Part shown: positions 1 through 8,500 of the stretch, in pieces
Position numbering within the stretch: position 1 is the first letter of the stretch
Layout of the letters: each line of letters starts with the position of its first letter
Assembly: GCA_011773355.1 (NCBI GenBank)
Contig: WVXT01000068.1
Location: 14,936-48,161, forward strand
Direction: 5' to 3'
From: a bacterium
GTDB lineage: Bacteria; UBA6262; WVXT01
Length of the DNA stretch: 33,226 nt
Notes under the pieces: generated by a model
What the model was told of the DNA's origin: nothing
The model's database searches: none
What the model saw: the letters and a program-made list of their open reading frames with translations, nothing else
Made by a program: the position numbers and the translations under genes

Positions 1-470
1 GAAATGGCCTTGACACTAGTTTCGCTGAATCCTGGGGAGAGGTATTCAGCAAGAATCAGACCGAATTTTTTCTGGGACTCAGTGTAAGTAGGCCCTTGGG
101 TAATCGCTATGCAAAATCTGAATTGGAGGAAACAGAGCTCCGCAAAGAACAATTGTTACTATCATTAAAACAGATAGAGAGATTCATACTGAAAGAGGTG
201 CATAACAGAGTTAATGAAGTTAACACTCTGAGAAGTAACTTAGAAAAATCTTATGATATTCTAAAGTTACAGAGGGCAAAATTGGAGGAGGAAAAAAGGC
301 GTTTGAGATACGCGCGCACAAGCTCGGATATACTGGTGCGCTATGAGGAAGACCTATTGAATGCGCAGATTTCTCTCGCCCTGGCATTGTTCAATTACAG
401 ACATAGTGTAGTCAATCTTGATTTGACAAAGAATACGCTACTGGGCAAGTATTGGAAAGGCCCGCTATGA
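1..470 (+). CDS. TolC-family outer membrane efflux protein, C-terminal part (5' truncated by window)
   Basis: The reading frame is open from base 3 to the stop at 468-470, so only the C-terminal part of about 155 residues is present. It reads LGLSVSRPLGNRYAKSEL, typical of the strand-to-helix transition in TolC/OEP repeats, then a long charged coiled-coil helix (LRKEQLLLSLKQIERFILKE). A second helix ends with YEEDLLNAQISLALALFNY, the usual C-terminal OEP repeat pattern. Family members form the trimeric outer-membrane exit duct of RND or ABC exporters. The stop overlaps the ATG of the RND pump gene (ATGA), so the two are translationally coupled and probably form one tripartite system; the periplasmic adaptor is presumably upstream. 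The internal TTG at 96 is not the true start because homology continues upstream of it. Confidence 0.85.
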   Translation, partial: NGLDTSFAESWGEVFSKNQTEFFLGLSVSRPLGNRYAKSELEETELRKEQLLLSLKQIERFILKEVHNRVNEVNTLRSNLEKSYDILKLQRAKLEEEKRRLRYARTSSDILVRYEEDLLNAQISLALALFNYRHSVVNLDLTKNTLLGKYWKGPL

Positions 471-3400
471 AAATTGCTCAATTCTCTGTAAAAAATTCAC
501 TTTTTGTTAATCTTTTGTCAGTGGCTATCATCGTGTTTGGTTTCTTTTCCCTGTTCAATCTCAGAAGAGAAGCATTCCCACCCATTGCGCTCAATATTGT
601 AACAGTTGTAACCCCATTTAGAGGCACTTCTGCAGAAAAAGTAGAAAAGTTGGTTACCGTTCCTCTGGAGAAAGAGCTAAAAGAAGTGGAAAATATTGAA
701 GAGATTCTCTCTTCGTCTGACGATGGGTTATCCACAATTTTGATAAAGGTAGAAAGTGACGTCAGGAATATGCAGAAAGTAGTGAATGATATTCAGCGGG
801 CTGTGGACAGGGTCACCGACCTTCCCCAGGACGTTACTGATAGGCCAATAGTTACAGAAATAACAATGGCAAAAATGCCAGTAATTAAGATATCCTTAAG
901 TGGGGATGTTGAAGAGAGTACTTTGCGCCAATATGCTGACGAACTTCGGGATGTACTTTCTGATATTGAAGGAGTCTCTACTGTCGCCAGGTCTGGATGG
1001 CGGGACGAAGAGTTCTGGGTAGAACCAGACATAGAAAATATGCGGGAGTACAATATTTCGTTTTCTGAAATGGCAGAAAGCCTAAGGCTTCAGAATGTCG
1101 ACATACCGGGGGGAAAATTTAAGTACCGGGGGAAGGAATATCTGGTAAAAGTAAAAGGTGAATTGGAAACAAAAGAAAATATTGAAAACACGGTAATAAG
1201 ATCGGACGATCTGGGGAACTTGGTGAGAGTAAAAGATGTGGCTAGAGTGAAAGGAGCATTTTCCGAAGAAGAGACGATTACCAAAGTTTTTGGAATGCGT
1301 TCAATAGTTTTGACCGTGATAAAAAGAGAAACCGGAGACATAATCAAGATTGTTGACGCCGTGCGTAAAGAGATCAAGCAGTTCGAAAAGGAAATTCCTG
1401 AAAATCTTCGTATAGCAGTTTTCAACGATATCTCCTACTATGTTAATAGACGATTAAGTGTTTTGTCTACAAATGGAATTATTGGATTTATTTTTGTGAT
1501 GATTCTATTATTTCTTTTCCTGAAGCCCGCATCTGCCCTTATGACAGCTCTGGGCATACCCATCTCATTCTTAATTACCTTTATGGTTATGAGTTATTTT
1601 GGCCTGACGATCAATCTGCTGACGCTTATGGGATTGATAATTGTTCTGGGCATCGTTGTCGATGACGGGATAATTATTGCGGAAAACAGTTATCGCTACA
1701 TTGAACAGGGAATCCATCCCCGGGAAGCAGTGGTTAAGGGAGCGGGAGAAGTGGCGCGTCCGGTCATTGCCACAGTTCTAACTTCCATCGTTGCCTTTTC
1801 TCCGCTGCTTTTTATGAGAGGAATGATAGGGAATTTTGCAAAATACGTTCCCCTTATTATAATAATTGCTCTGGCAGCTTCTATTACGGAAGCTTTTATA
1901 ATATTACCTTCTCATCTTGCAGATTTTGCACGGCCGGTTAGACAACATTCAGGAAAAGAAAAGGGTAAGTGGTTCAAATGGGTCCTTAACAAATATACCG
2001 TTATTTTGAGAAAAGCAATAAATAACCGTTACAAGGTTCTTTTATCCGTTATAATACTTTTAATAGGCTCTTTCCTTTTAGCCAGATTCTTCATCCCTTT
2101 AATACTTTTTCCTGCAACGGCTGATGAAGTTTTTATGATTCGGCTGGAAGCCAGGACAGATGTTTCCCTGGAAAAAACAAATATCTTAATAGGAAACGTA
2201 GAAAAAATTGTAGATGGAATTCCTATCACATGTCTTGATGCATATGAGACTTTTGTGGGCAAGATTGGAGAGGAAGGAGCGTATGATCCCGCTGCAAAAA
2301 ATGGCAGTAACTTTGCGCAAATTAATGTTTATTTAACTTCGGCTTGCACCAGAAAAGAAACGGTTCAGAATATTATAGAAGGATTAAGACCCAAAATAGA
2401 ATCTCTTACGGAAGAACTAAAACCACAAGGAGTGGAAAAAATATATTTTGAGCGTTTGACCAGCGGACCACCGGTGGGGAGTGCTATTGACGCCAGGGTC
2501 GTGGGAGAGGAATTTGGCACTTTGAAGAAAATAACAGATAGGATAAAAACATTCATTTCAAAAATAGACGGCGTGGTTGATGTCGCTGACAATTATAATC
2601 TTGGGGCTGAGGAAATTCAGGTAATCATAGACGAGAAGCAAGCACAGAGGGCGTTTTTGACCAATTCCCAGATTGCATTTGCAATAAGGGCTGCTTTCTC
2701 GGGAGTTGTTGCCACTACTATAAAAAGGGAAACGGCAGAAAAGGAGATTCGGGTGCTGGTGAGACTTCCTGAGGAGCAGAAGTCTGACCCGAGCATCTTT
2801 GACAAAATTGTCGTTGCCAATAGATTTAATAACCTCATACCTCTCAAAAAAGTGGCAAAATTAAACTATACTCAAAGATTACGTTCTATTAAACATGTTG
2901 ACGGAAAAAGATTCATATCAGTAACGGCAGATGTGGATACGAAAAATATTACCTCACTGGAGGCAAATAAAAGGGTAGATGAAGAGTTTAAGGATATACC
3001 TGTCCAGTATCCCGGGAATAGTCTCGCTTTCAGTGGTGAACGCAAGGAAACTATGGATTCTGTGAGAAGCCTGTTCAAAGCGTTCCTGATAGCTGCAATT
3101 CTTATCTATTTGATCCTGGCCACGCAATTTAACTCCCTGATTCAACCTTTTGTGGTTATGTTTACGATTCCTTTCGGTTTGATTGGTGTGCTCATAGCGC
3201 TAGTTATACATAGTGAGCCGCTCAGTTTTCTTGCTATGGTAGGTTTTATCGGTTTGTCCGGCGTTGTGGTAAATGATTCTATTGTTCTTGTTGATTTTGT
3301 GAATAAAAGGCGTGGAAGAATGTCTATCCAGGACGCTGTCATAGAAGCAGCAAGGCTTCGTTTCCGGCCTATTATGCTTACTACACTTACCACAGTTTGT

Positions 3401-3568
3401 GGTATCGCTACAGTCGCCTATGGTATTGGGGGATTGGACCCATTTTTAAGACCTATGGCGCTTGCTATTGGCTGGGGCCTGATGTTTTCCACCGGTCTTA
3501 CACTGATTGTGATTCCTTGCTTCTATTTCATTTCCCAGGATATTAAAAGAATAAAAAAGTCAGAGTAA
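467..3568 (+). CDS. RND-family efflux transporter (AcrB/HAE-1-like inner-membrane pump)
   Basis: The product is a 1033-residue proton-driven exporter of the inner membrane, the normal length for an AcrB-type pump. TM1 lies at about residues 10-30, followed by the first periplasmic porter domain (VTPFRGTSAEKVEKLVTVPLE). Next comes a TM bundle holding GIVVDDGIII with the paired aspartates D399/D400 expected of the proton relay. A second porter domain and a second TM bundle ending near GWGLMFSTGLTL follow. I chose ATG 467 over an in-frame TTG at 452, because it overlaps the upstream TolC stop and starts directly with the conserved N-terminal helix. The substrate cannot be told from sequence; lipids, drugs or metals are all possible. 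The pairing with a TolC-like protein supports an export role. Confidence 0.93.
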   Translation: MKIAQFSVKNSLFVNLLSVAIIVFGFFSLFNLRREAFPPIALNIVTVVTPFRGTSAEKVEKLVTVPLEKELKEVENIEEILSSSDDGLSTILIKVESDVRNMQKVVNDIQRAVDRVTDLPQDVTDRPIVTEITMAKMPVIKISLSGDVEESTLRQYADELRDVLSDIEGVSTVARSGWRDEEFWVEPDIENMREYNISFSEMAESLRLQNVDIPGGKFKYRGKEYLVKVKGELETKENIENTVIRSDDLGNLVRVKDVARVKGAFSEEETITKVFGMRSIVLTVIKRETGDIIKIVDAVRKEIKQFEKEIPENLRIAVFNDISYYVNRRLSVLSTNGIIGFIFVMILLFLFLKPASALMTALGIPISFLITFMVMSYFGLTINLLTLMGLIIVLGIVVDDGIIIAENSYRYIEQGIHPREAVVKGAGEVARPVIATVLTSIVAFSPLLFMRGMIGNFAKYVPLIIIIALAASITEAFIILPSHLADFARPVRQHSGKEKGKWFKWVLNKYTVILRKAINNRYKVLLSVIILLIGSFLLARFFIPLILFPATADEVFMIRLEARTDVSLEKTNILIGNVEKIVDGIPITCLDAYETFVGKIGEEGAYDPAAKNGSNFAQINVYLTSACTRKETVQNIIEGLRPKIESLTEELKPQGVEKIYFERLTSGPPVGSAIDARVVGEEFGTLKKITDRIKTFISKIDGVVDVADNYNLGAEEIQVIIDEKQAQRAFLTNSQIAFAIRAAFSGVVATTIKRETAEKEIRVLVRLPEEQKSDPSIFDKIVVANRFNNLIPLKKVAKLNYTQRLRSIKHVDGKRFISVTADVDTKNITSLEANKRVDEEFKDIPVQYPGNSLAFSGERKETMDSVRSLFKAFLIAAILIYLILATQFNSLIQPFVVMFTIPFGLIGVLIALVIHSEPLSFLAMVGFIGLSGVVVNDSIVLVDFVNKRRGRMSIQDAVIEAARLRFRPIMLTTLTTVCGIATVAYGIGGLDPFLRPMALAIGWGLMFSTGLTLIVIPCFYFISQDIKRIKKSE

Positions 3569-3608
3569 CCATTTTTATATGTGAATCTGAGATAGGGAGA
3601 GGTAAAAT

Positions 3609-4676
3609 ATGCCTAAAAAACTAATTAAGAAAACTTCTAAAAGCGCGGGCCTTGCTCCGGGGACGCCGGTGTTTATAGGAGATATGAAGGCGGAGAAAGT
3701 GAAAATTACCGTGATTGATTATGACGAAAGCCAGTTCCAGGAAAAATATTTGAAAACAATTGAGGAGTGTTTTCCTCTTAAGGATAAACCCACAGTAACC
3801 TGGATAAACATAGACGGTGTTCACGATATAGAAATCATAGAAAAGCTGGGCAAAAGGTTTGACTTGCATCCGCTTATTTTGGAAGACATTGTAAATACAG
3901 GGCAACGTCCCAAGATGGAGGATTTTGGAAGTTACATTTTTGTTGTGTTAAAAATGCTTTATTATGATGAGAAAAAGAAAGAGATAGAAGGGGAGCAGGT
4001 CAGTTTAATATTGGGTTCCAATTTTGTTATTTCTTTCCAGGAAAGAGAGGGAGATGTGTTCAATCCTATAAGAGACAGAATCAGGAATGCAAAAGGCAAA
4101 ATAAGGAAGATGGGTGCAGACTACCTGGCCTACGGTCTGATAGATGCGACTGTTGATAGCTACTTCTTGATTCTGGAGAAAATCGGAGAAAAGATAGAAG
4201 GAATGGAAGAAGAGCTAGTGACGAAACCGACGCCTGAGACCTTACAGACAATCCACAATTTGAAAAGAGACACAATTTTTTTGCGCAAATCAGTGTGGCC
4301 TTTGAGAGAAGTAGTCAGTGGTTTACAGCGTGGAGATTCTGCGCTGATTGGAGAGTCTACACGCGTTTTCTTGCGAGATGTTTACGACCACACTATTCAG
4401 GTGATTGACACTATAGAGACGTTCAGGGACATGGTCTCGGGAATGCTCGATATTTATCTTTCCAGCATTAGCAATAGAATGAACGAAGTGATGAAGCTTT
4501 TGACAATAATAGCCACCATATTTATTCCCTTGACTTTTTTGGCAGGAATTTATGGAATGAATTTCAAATATATGCCGGAACTTGGATGGCGCTGGGGCTA
4601 TTTTGTCGCTTTGTCCCTTATGGTTTTTGTTGGCATATCTATGTTTATATATTTCAGAAGAAAGAGATGGCTCTAG
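3609..4676 (+). CDS. corA: CorA-type magnesium/cobalt transporter
   Basis: This 355-residue protein matches the length and layout of CorA pentameric divalent-cation channels. It has a cytoplasmic alpha/beta domain up to about residue 200, a long stalk helix, and two C-terminal TM helices. The signature loop YGMNF follows TM1 (near residue 316) and forms the selectivity filter. The acidic/aromatic periplasmic loop (MPELGWRWGY) and a basic C-terminus (YFRRKRWL) follow. A purine-rich stretch (agggagagg, 3594-3602) precedes the ATG. The next gene starts 17 bp after the stop with a strong ribosome-binding site, so the two are likely cotranscribed. Mg2+ is the usual substrate; Co2+ or Ni2+ are possible. 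Confidence 0.95.
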   Translation: MPKKLIKKTSKSAGLAPGTPVFIGDMKAEKVKITVIDYDESQFQEKYLKTIEECFPLKDKPTVTWINIDGVHDIEIIEKLGKRFDLHPLILEDIVNTGQRPKMEDFGSYIFVVLKMLYYDEKKKEIEGEQVSLILGSNFVISFQEREGDVFNPIRDRIRNAKGKIRKMGADYLAYGLIDATVDSYFLILEKIGEKIEGMEEELVTKPTPETLQTIHNLKRDTIFLRKSVWPLREVVSGLQRGDSALIGESTRVFLRDVYDHTIQVIDTIETFRDMVSGMLDIYLSSISNRMNEVMKLLTIIATIFIPLTFLAGIYGMNFKYMPELGWRWGYFVALSLMVFVGISMFIYFRRKRWL

Positions 4677-4693
4677 AGCAAAAGGAGGTAGGC

Positions 4694-5416
4694 ATGAATT
4701 TACTGTTATTTATTATTGTGCTTATTGTGTCATTCATAGTAGTAAGAATAGGTGCTATTGCATTTCAATTAACGGGTCTGGAATGGTCTTTAGCTAAATT
4801 TCAGGCTCTTTCCTGCTTTACGGCAACGGGATTTACCACAAAAGAAGCGGAATTGATCACTGGCCACCCTCAAAGACGCCGTATCGCCTCGACGCTTATT
4901 GTGCTTGGTCATGCGGGTCTGGTTACTTTGATTGCCACATTTGCTAATTCATTAAGACCGGTCACTACTATGCCTAAATTTGCCATTCCTTTCTTACATA
5001 CTCTTATTCCATCGAGCTCGTTGCCCTGGATAAATTTCGTAATTATAATATTTGCTGTTTATACCATTTATAAGATTTCTACTCGCTCAAGATTTGCCGC
5101 AAAATTGACATTATTTTTGAAAACGCGTATGATAACCAAAGAAATTGTTAAACCTGTCTCTTTCCAGGAGCTTTTAGTGGCTACCGGTGGCTACGGTGTG
5201 TCCAGTATCGAAGTCTGTAAAGGTAGTCCTGTATTGGACAAAACACTTCTTGATTCAGAATTAAGACATCAGGATATTCTGGTTCTGGCTGTGGAGAGAA
5301 AAGGAGAGACAATTCCTAACCCTCCGGCAGATACAAATATTATTTTAGGCGATAGGCTTGTCTGCTTCGGGAAGTTGGAAAATATGAGGAAGGAATTATG
5401 CCCAGCTTCGGAGTAG
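4694..5416 (+). CDS. Small membrane protein with C-terminal TrkA-C (RCK_C)-like domain
   Basis: The product is 240 residues. The N-terminal half is hydrophobic: TM1 at about 2-22, a segment containing SCFTATGFTTKEAEL, then TM at about 68-85 and 105-122. The C-terminal part (about 158-235) resembles an RCK_C/TrkA-C ligand-binding domain: GVSSIEVCKGSPVLDKTLLD, DILVLAVER, GDRLVCFGK. There is no Rossmann RCK_N domain, so this is not a standard TrkA subunit. The TATGFTT motif recalls selectivity-type loops of Trk/Ktr proteins, but the protein is too short to be a full transporter. A K+ or other ion-related regulatory role is inference. ATG 4694 is chosen because AAGGAGGT (4682-4689) lies at ideal spacing; longer in-frame starts would overlap corA by about 90 bp. 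Confidence 0.7.
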   Translation: MNLLLFIIVLIVSFIVVRIGAIAFQLTGLEWSLAKFQALSCFTATGFTTKEAELITGHPQRRRIASTLIVLGHAGLVTLIATFANSLRPVTTMPKFAIPFLHTLIPSSSLPWINFVIIIFAVYTIYKISTRSRFAAKLTLFLKTRMITKEIVKPVSFQELLVATGGYGVSSIEVCKGSPVLDKTLLDSELRHQDILVLAVERKGETIPNPPADTNIILGDRLVCFGKLENMRKELCPASE

Positions 5417-5463
5417 CGCATTGACTAGGAAGGTAAAATTTTCTTTATTTTGTTTTCTTGAAT

Positions 5464-5472
5464 TGGTATAAT
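5464..5472 (+). promoter_or_regulatory. Extended -10 promoter for the permease-EIIA gene
   Basis: TGGTATAAT is a perfect TATAAT with the TGn extension, 39 bp upstream of the ATG at 5511. No good -35 lies at 17 bp spacing (only a T-rich hexamer around 5444-5449), which fits an extended -10 promoter. It lies in the only sizeable gap between the ion-transport genes and this gene. Confidence 0.5.
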
Positions 5473-5510
5473 ATGTTCCCATTTTAATAACAGGAGTTAC
5501 TTAATAAATT

Positions 5511-7385
5511 ATGGAAGAAAAATTGGCAAGGAAACTCGGTCTACTCGATGTCTTCTCTATTGCTTCGGGAGCAATGATTAGTTCGGGATTATTTATTTTG
5601 CCCGCTCTGGCATTTGCCAAGACCGGGCCCGCTGTAGTCTTCTCTTATATTTTAGCAGGGATTCTCGTCTTGCCAGCCATGCTTGCCAAGGCGGAACTGA
5701 TTACCGCTATGCCCAAGGCAGGAGGAGTCTATTTCTTTATTGAGAGAAGTATGGGAGCCCCCATAGGCACTGTGGGGGGACTTGCCAGTTGGTTTTCCTT
5801 AAGTTTCAAAAGCGCCTTTGCCCTTATGGGAATGGGCATATTTGCCACGCTGGTTTACCCCGCTGTAACAGGAACACAAATAAAACTTATTGCTGTAGGA
5901 TGCTGTCTCTTCTTTATGTTTGTCAATATCATCGGGGTCAGAGAGACAGGCAGATTACAGATAGCATTGGTCCTCTCTCTTATCGGTATACTCCTCTTAT
6001 ATGTCTTTCGTGGCCTTCTATTTATTCATCCACAGCGATATGCTCCGTTCATACCTTTTGGTTGGGCTTCGGTTTTCGCTACTGCCGGTCTTGTTTTTGT
6101 TTCCTTTGGAGGTTTAACAAAGATATGCAGTGTTGCCGAAGAGGTAAAAAATCCGGGGCGCAATATCCCCTTAGGAATGTTTCTTGCCTTTACCATTGTG
6201 ATGATTCTTTACGCTCTGGTTGTGTTTATAACAGTAGGACTGATCACTTCTTCAGAGCTTTCCCATTCTCTTACTCCCGTTTCCCTTGGCGCCAGCACTT
6301 TTATGGGAAATTTAGGGAGCGTGGTACTGGCCTTTGCTGCCTTTTTGGCCTTCGTCTCCACGGCCAATGCTGGTATCTTAACCGCCTCCCGGAATTCTAT
6401 GGCTATGAGCAGGGATTACCTGTTACCTAAATTTTTTCAGAGGATGAGTGCCAGGTTTAAAACCCCCCATCTTTCCATAATTTTTACTACTACTTTTATG
6501 ATTATAGTTATCTTATTCTTAAGTCTGGAAGATTTGGTCAAGACAGCATCTACGCTAAAAATTCTATTGTTTATGTTTGTAAATTTATCCCTTATTGTTA
6601 TGCGAGAAAGCAAGATACAGAGTTATCGGCCAAAATTTCGTTCTCCTCTCTACCCCTGGATTCAGATAATAGGAATTGTGGGATATGGATTTCTTATTTT
6701 TGAAATGGGCAGGGTTCCTCTTTCCATAACTGGAATTTTTATCGTTTGCGGACTGGTATGGTACCTAGTTTACGCTAGAAACAGAGTAAGTCGTCAAGCG
6801 GCACTGGTGCATGTTATTGAGCGAGTTACTGCCAGAGAGTTAGTTGACGCCACCTTACCGGAGGAGTTAAAAGAGATTATAGTTGAGCGGGATGAAATTG
6901 TGGAAGATAGATTTGACCGCCTCATAAGGAGATGTGAAGTTTTGGACTACGACCCAGCTGCCACTGAAAAATTTATGGCTGAAGACATGTTTAAAATAGT
7001 GGCAAATGTTCTATCCAGGCGATTACAGATAGACGAAAAAACCCTATTCAATCTTTTTATGAAAAGAGAAAGACAATCGAGCACGGTAGTTGCTCCCGGA
7101 CTGGCGCTCCCCCACGTCGTTGTCAAAGGTAGCGGCAAGTTTGACATCTTAATAGTGCGCTGCAGAAAAGGAATTGTTTTTCCTGATACACAGGAGTTGG
7201 TGTACACTATGTTTGTTCTGGTGGGCTCTTCCGATGAACGAAATTTCCACCTCCGTGCCTTGGCAGCTATTGCCCAGATTGCCCAGGACAAAGATTTTGA
7301 CAAGAACTGGCTAAAAGCGCGGAATATCGAAGAGTTAAAACATATTATTTTATTAGCCGAAAGAAAACGTGTGGGTATACTGTAG
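5511..7385 (+). CDS. APC-superfamily amino acid permease fused to a PTS EIIA-like domain
   Basis: This is a 624-residue fusion. Residues 1 to about 430 form an APC permease with about 12 TM helices. It opens with GLLDVFSIASGAMISSGLF, the unwound TM1 glycine-rich motif for substrate binding, and has SVAEEVKNPGRNIPLG, the conserved loop of amino-acid permeases. After a linker, residues from about 475 to 620 resemble a fructose/mannitol-type (PTS EIIA-2, PtsN-like) domain. APGLALPHVVV places a histidine at residue 535, where the phospho-accepting His sits in GIAIPH motifs of that family. The cytoplasmic domain may link amino-acid uptake to PTS/nitrogen phosphorelay state, but no HPr or EI gene is nearby. 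ATG 5511 follows CAGGAG at 5491-5496. The substrate is unknown. Confidence 0.85.
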   Translation: MEEKLARKLGLLDVFSIASGAMISSGLFILPALAFAKTGPAVVFSYILAGILVLPAMLAKAELITAMPKAGGVYFFIERSMGAPIGTVGGLASWFSLSFKSAFALMGMGIFATLVYPAVTGTQIKLIAVGCCLFFMFVNIIGVRETGRLQIALVLSLIGILLLYVFRGLLFIHPQRYAPFIPFGWASVFATAGLVFVSFGGLTKICSVAEEVKNPGRNIPLGMFLAFTIVMILYALVVFITVGLITSSELSHSLTPVSLGASTFMGNLGSVVLAFAAFLAFVSTANAGILTASRNSMAMSRDYLLPKFFQRMSARFKTPHLSIIFTTTFMIIVILFLSLEDLVKTASTLKILLFMFVNLSLIVMRESKIQSYRPKFRSPLYPWIQIIGIVGYGFLIFEMGRVPLSITGIFIVCGLVWYLVYARNRVSRQAALVHVIERVTARELVDATLPEELKEIIVERDEIVEDRFDRLIRRCEVLDYDPAATEKFMAEDMFKIVANVLSRRLQIDEKTLFNLFMKRERQSSTVVAPGLALPHVVVKGSGKFDILIVRCRKGIVFPDTQELVYTMFVLVGSSDERNFHLRALAAIAQIAQDKDFDKNWLKARNIEELKHIILLAERKRVGIL

Positions 7386-7450
7386 ATGCCATCAAAGAAT
7401 CTTTCCCCACCCCATTCTTCTCCCACAGAAAGAGCATGATGAAAATAGGT

Positions 7451-7480
7451 GAATCCTCCCAAGGAATATTTCATCTAAAT
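7451..7480 (+). promoter_or_regulatory. Putative ECF-sigma autoregulatory promoter (GAATC-N16-CATCTAAAT)
   Basis: GAATC at 7451-7455 and CATCTAAAT at 7472-7480 are separated by 16 bp, just upstream of the ECF sigma gene at 7494. The identical pair at identical spacing occurs before both hsp20 genes (8421-8450 and 13454-13483). The layout fits ECF promoters, which have a GAA-type -35 and a TCTAA-like -10. The inferred start of transcription leaves a very short leader. Autoregulation by the downstream sigma factor is inferred. Confidence 0.65.
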
Positions 7481-7493
7481 AAGCGAGGGATTG

Positions 7494-8090
7494 ATGCTGG
7501 TTTCGGATGAGATTTTAGTCAAAAAATCCCAAAAAGGCGATTACCCATCTTTTGAGGAACTTGTCAAGAGATATGAGAAGAAGATTTATAATCTTGCTTA
7601 TCGCATAATGGGCAATAAGGAAGATGCCAGCGATGTCCTTCAGGAAACATTCTTGCAGGCTTTTAGAAAACTTGCAGGTTTTAAAGGTAAAGCTAAATTC
7701 TCTACCTGGCTTTATCGTATTGCCGTGAATATCTGTTTAATGAAAAAACGCAAGGGAAAAAGGATAGAGACGGTCTCTCTGGATATACCTATTTTAACTA
7801 AAGAAGAAGATGAAATAAAAAGAGAACTTCGCGACGATTGGTCAGAGAGTCCTCTGGCAACGTTAGAAAACGAAGAAGTTAAGAAGAATTTATCAAAGGC
7901 AATAGATTCACTTCCCGAGGAATATAAAACGGTTTTTCTCTTAAGAGGACTTAATGGTCTGTCCAATGAAGAGGTGGCTAATGTGCTGAAAATTTCTCTG
8001 CCTGCAGTGAAATCACGCTTGCACCGGGCGCGTCTGTTTTTAAGAGACAAACTTTCTCAATATTTCCAGGGATACGGGAGCAGAGGATGA
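7494..8090 (+). CDS. ECF-type RNA polymerase sigma factor (group IV sigma-70)
   Basis: The product is a 198-residue alternative sigma factor. Region 2 (about 15-90) contains NKEDASDVLQETFLQAFRKL and FKGKAKFSTWLYRIAVN, the core-binding and -10-melting helices of RpoE-like factors. Region 4 (about 130-190) holds LPEEYKTVFLLRGLNGLSNE and LKISLPAVKSRLHRARL, the -35-reading helix-turn-helix. An acidic/basic linker separates the two. I take ATG 7494; a TTG one codon earlier (7491) is an alternative. GCGAGGG at 7483-7489 serves as ribosome-binding site. Its stop overlaps the start of the next gene, a putative anti-sigma factor. A repeated promoter motif before this gene and both hsp20 genes suggests it controls a protein-folding stress regulon. 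Confidence 0.93.
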   Translation: MLVSDEILVKKSQKGDYPSFEELVKRYEKKIYNLAYRIMGNKEDASDVLQETFLQAFRKLAGFKGKAKFSTWLYRIAVNICLMKKRKGKRIETVSLDIPILTKEEDEIKRELRDDWSESPLATLENEEVKKNLSKAIDSLPEEYKTVFLLRGLNGLSNEEVANVLKISLPAVKSRLHRARLFLRDKLSQYFQGYGSRG

Positions 8091-8338
8091 TGGATTTCAA
8101 GAAGCTTTGCCAACTTTTAACCGATTATTTTGACGAAGAATTGGAATCTGATATTTGCGCTGAAATTGATGAACTGGTGAGTGAAGATTTTGGCTGTAAG
8201 GTTCTGTTTAATACATTTAACAGGACTCTTCAGTTATGCAAAGAAATGGAAGAAGAAGAAATTGAAGTTCCTGAAGAGGTACATATAAGATTATATGAAT
8301 TTTTGGAAATAGAATTAAGAAAAGAGGAAGAAATATAA
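8087..8338 (+). CDS. Putative small soluble anti-sigma factor (degenerate zf-HC2-like)
   Basis: This acidic 83-residue protein overlaps the sigma gene by four bases (ATGA). The N-terminus (FKKLCQLLTDYFDEELESDI, then CAEIDELV) follows the pattern of zinc-binding anti-sigma domains, where a Cys-containing helix and a YxDxEL segment are followed by HxxxCxxC. Here the His and first Cys of HxxxCxxC are absent; only the final Cys (FGCK) remains. The rest is a Glu-rich helix with no TM segment, so it would be cytosolic. The position directly behind an ECF sigma gene is the strongest argument for the role. I am fairly sure it is a real gene and less sure of the function. An alternative ATG is at 8090. 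Confidence 0.65.
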   Translation: MMDFKKLCQLLTDYFDEELESDICAEIDELVSEDFGCKVLFNTFNRTLQLCKEMEEEEIEVPEEVHIRLYEFLEIELRKEEEI

Positions 8339-8420
8339 CCCACCTTAAAAGTCAATCCACTTTTCTTCAACGGTACTCCTCCCTGCGGCGTTTTTCTAGA
8401 CTGAGCTTGCCCCAAAAGTA

Positions 8421-8450
8421 GAATCTTTTTTTAAAAATCTGCATCTAAAT
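8421..8450 (+). promoter_or_regulatory. Putative ECF promoter of hsp20 (GAATC-N16-CATCTAAAT)
   Basis: GAATC 8421-8425 and CATCTAAAT 8442-8450 are 16 bp apart. The element matches that before the ECF sigma gene (7451-7480) and the second hsp20 (13454-13483). The spacer differs among all three while both hexamer-like blocks are unchanged. The leader to the ATG at 8501 would be about 45 nt. Confidence 0.65.
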
Positions 8451-8500
8451 TAGTGAAGGCAAAAAAATTGTTGAAAGATTCACAGTAGGAGGTGGTAACC

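Noticed and set aside
5421-5472. TTGACT at 5421-5426 as -35 for the permease promoter
   Set aside because: The distance to TATAAT is 40 bp, far too long; an extended -10 explains the promoter better.
5789-6430. Long plus-strand open frame inside the permease gene
   Set aside because: It overlaps the permease in another frame; the composition is rich in Cys, Arg and Tyr and unlike a real protein.
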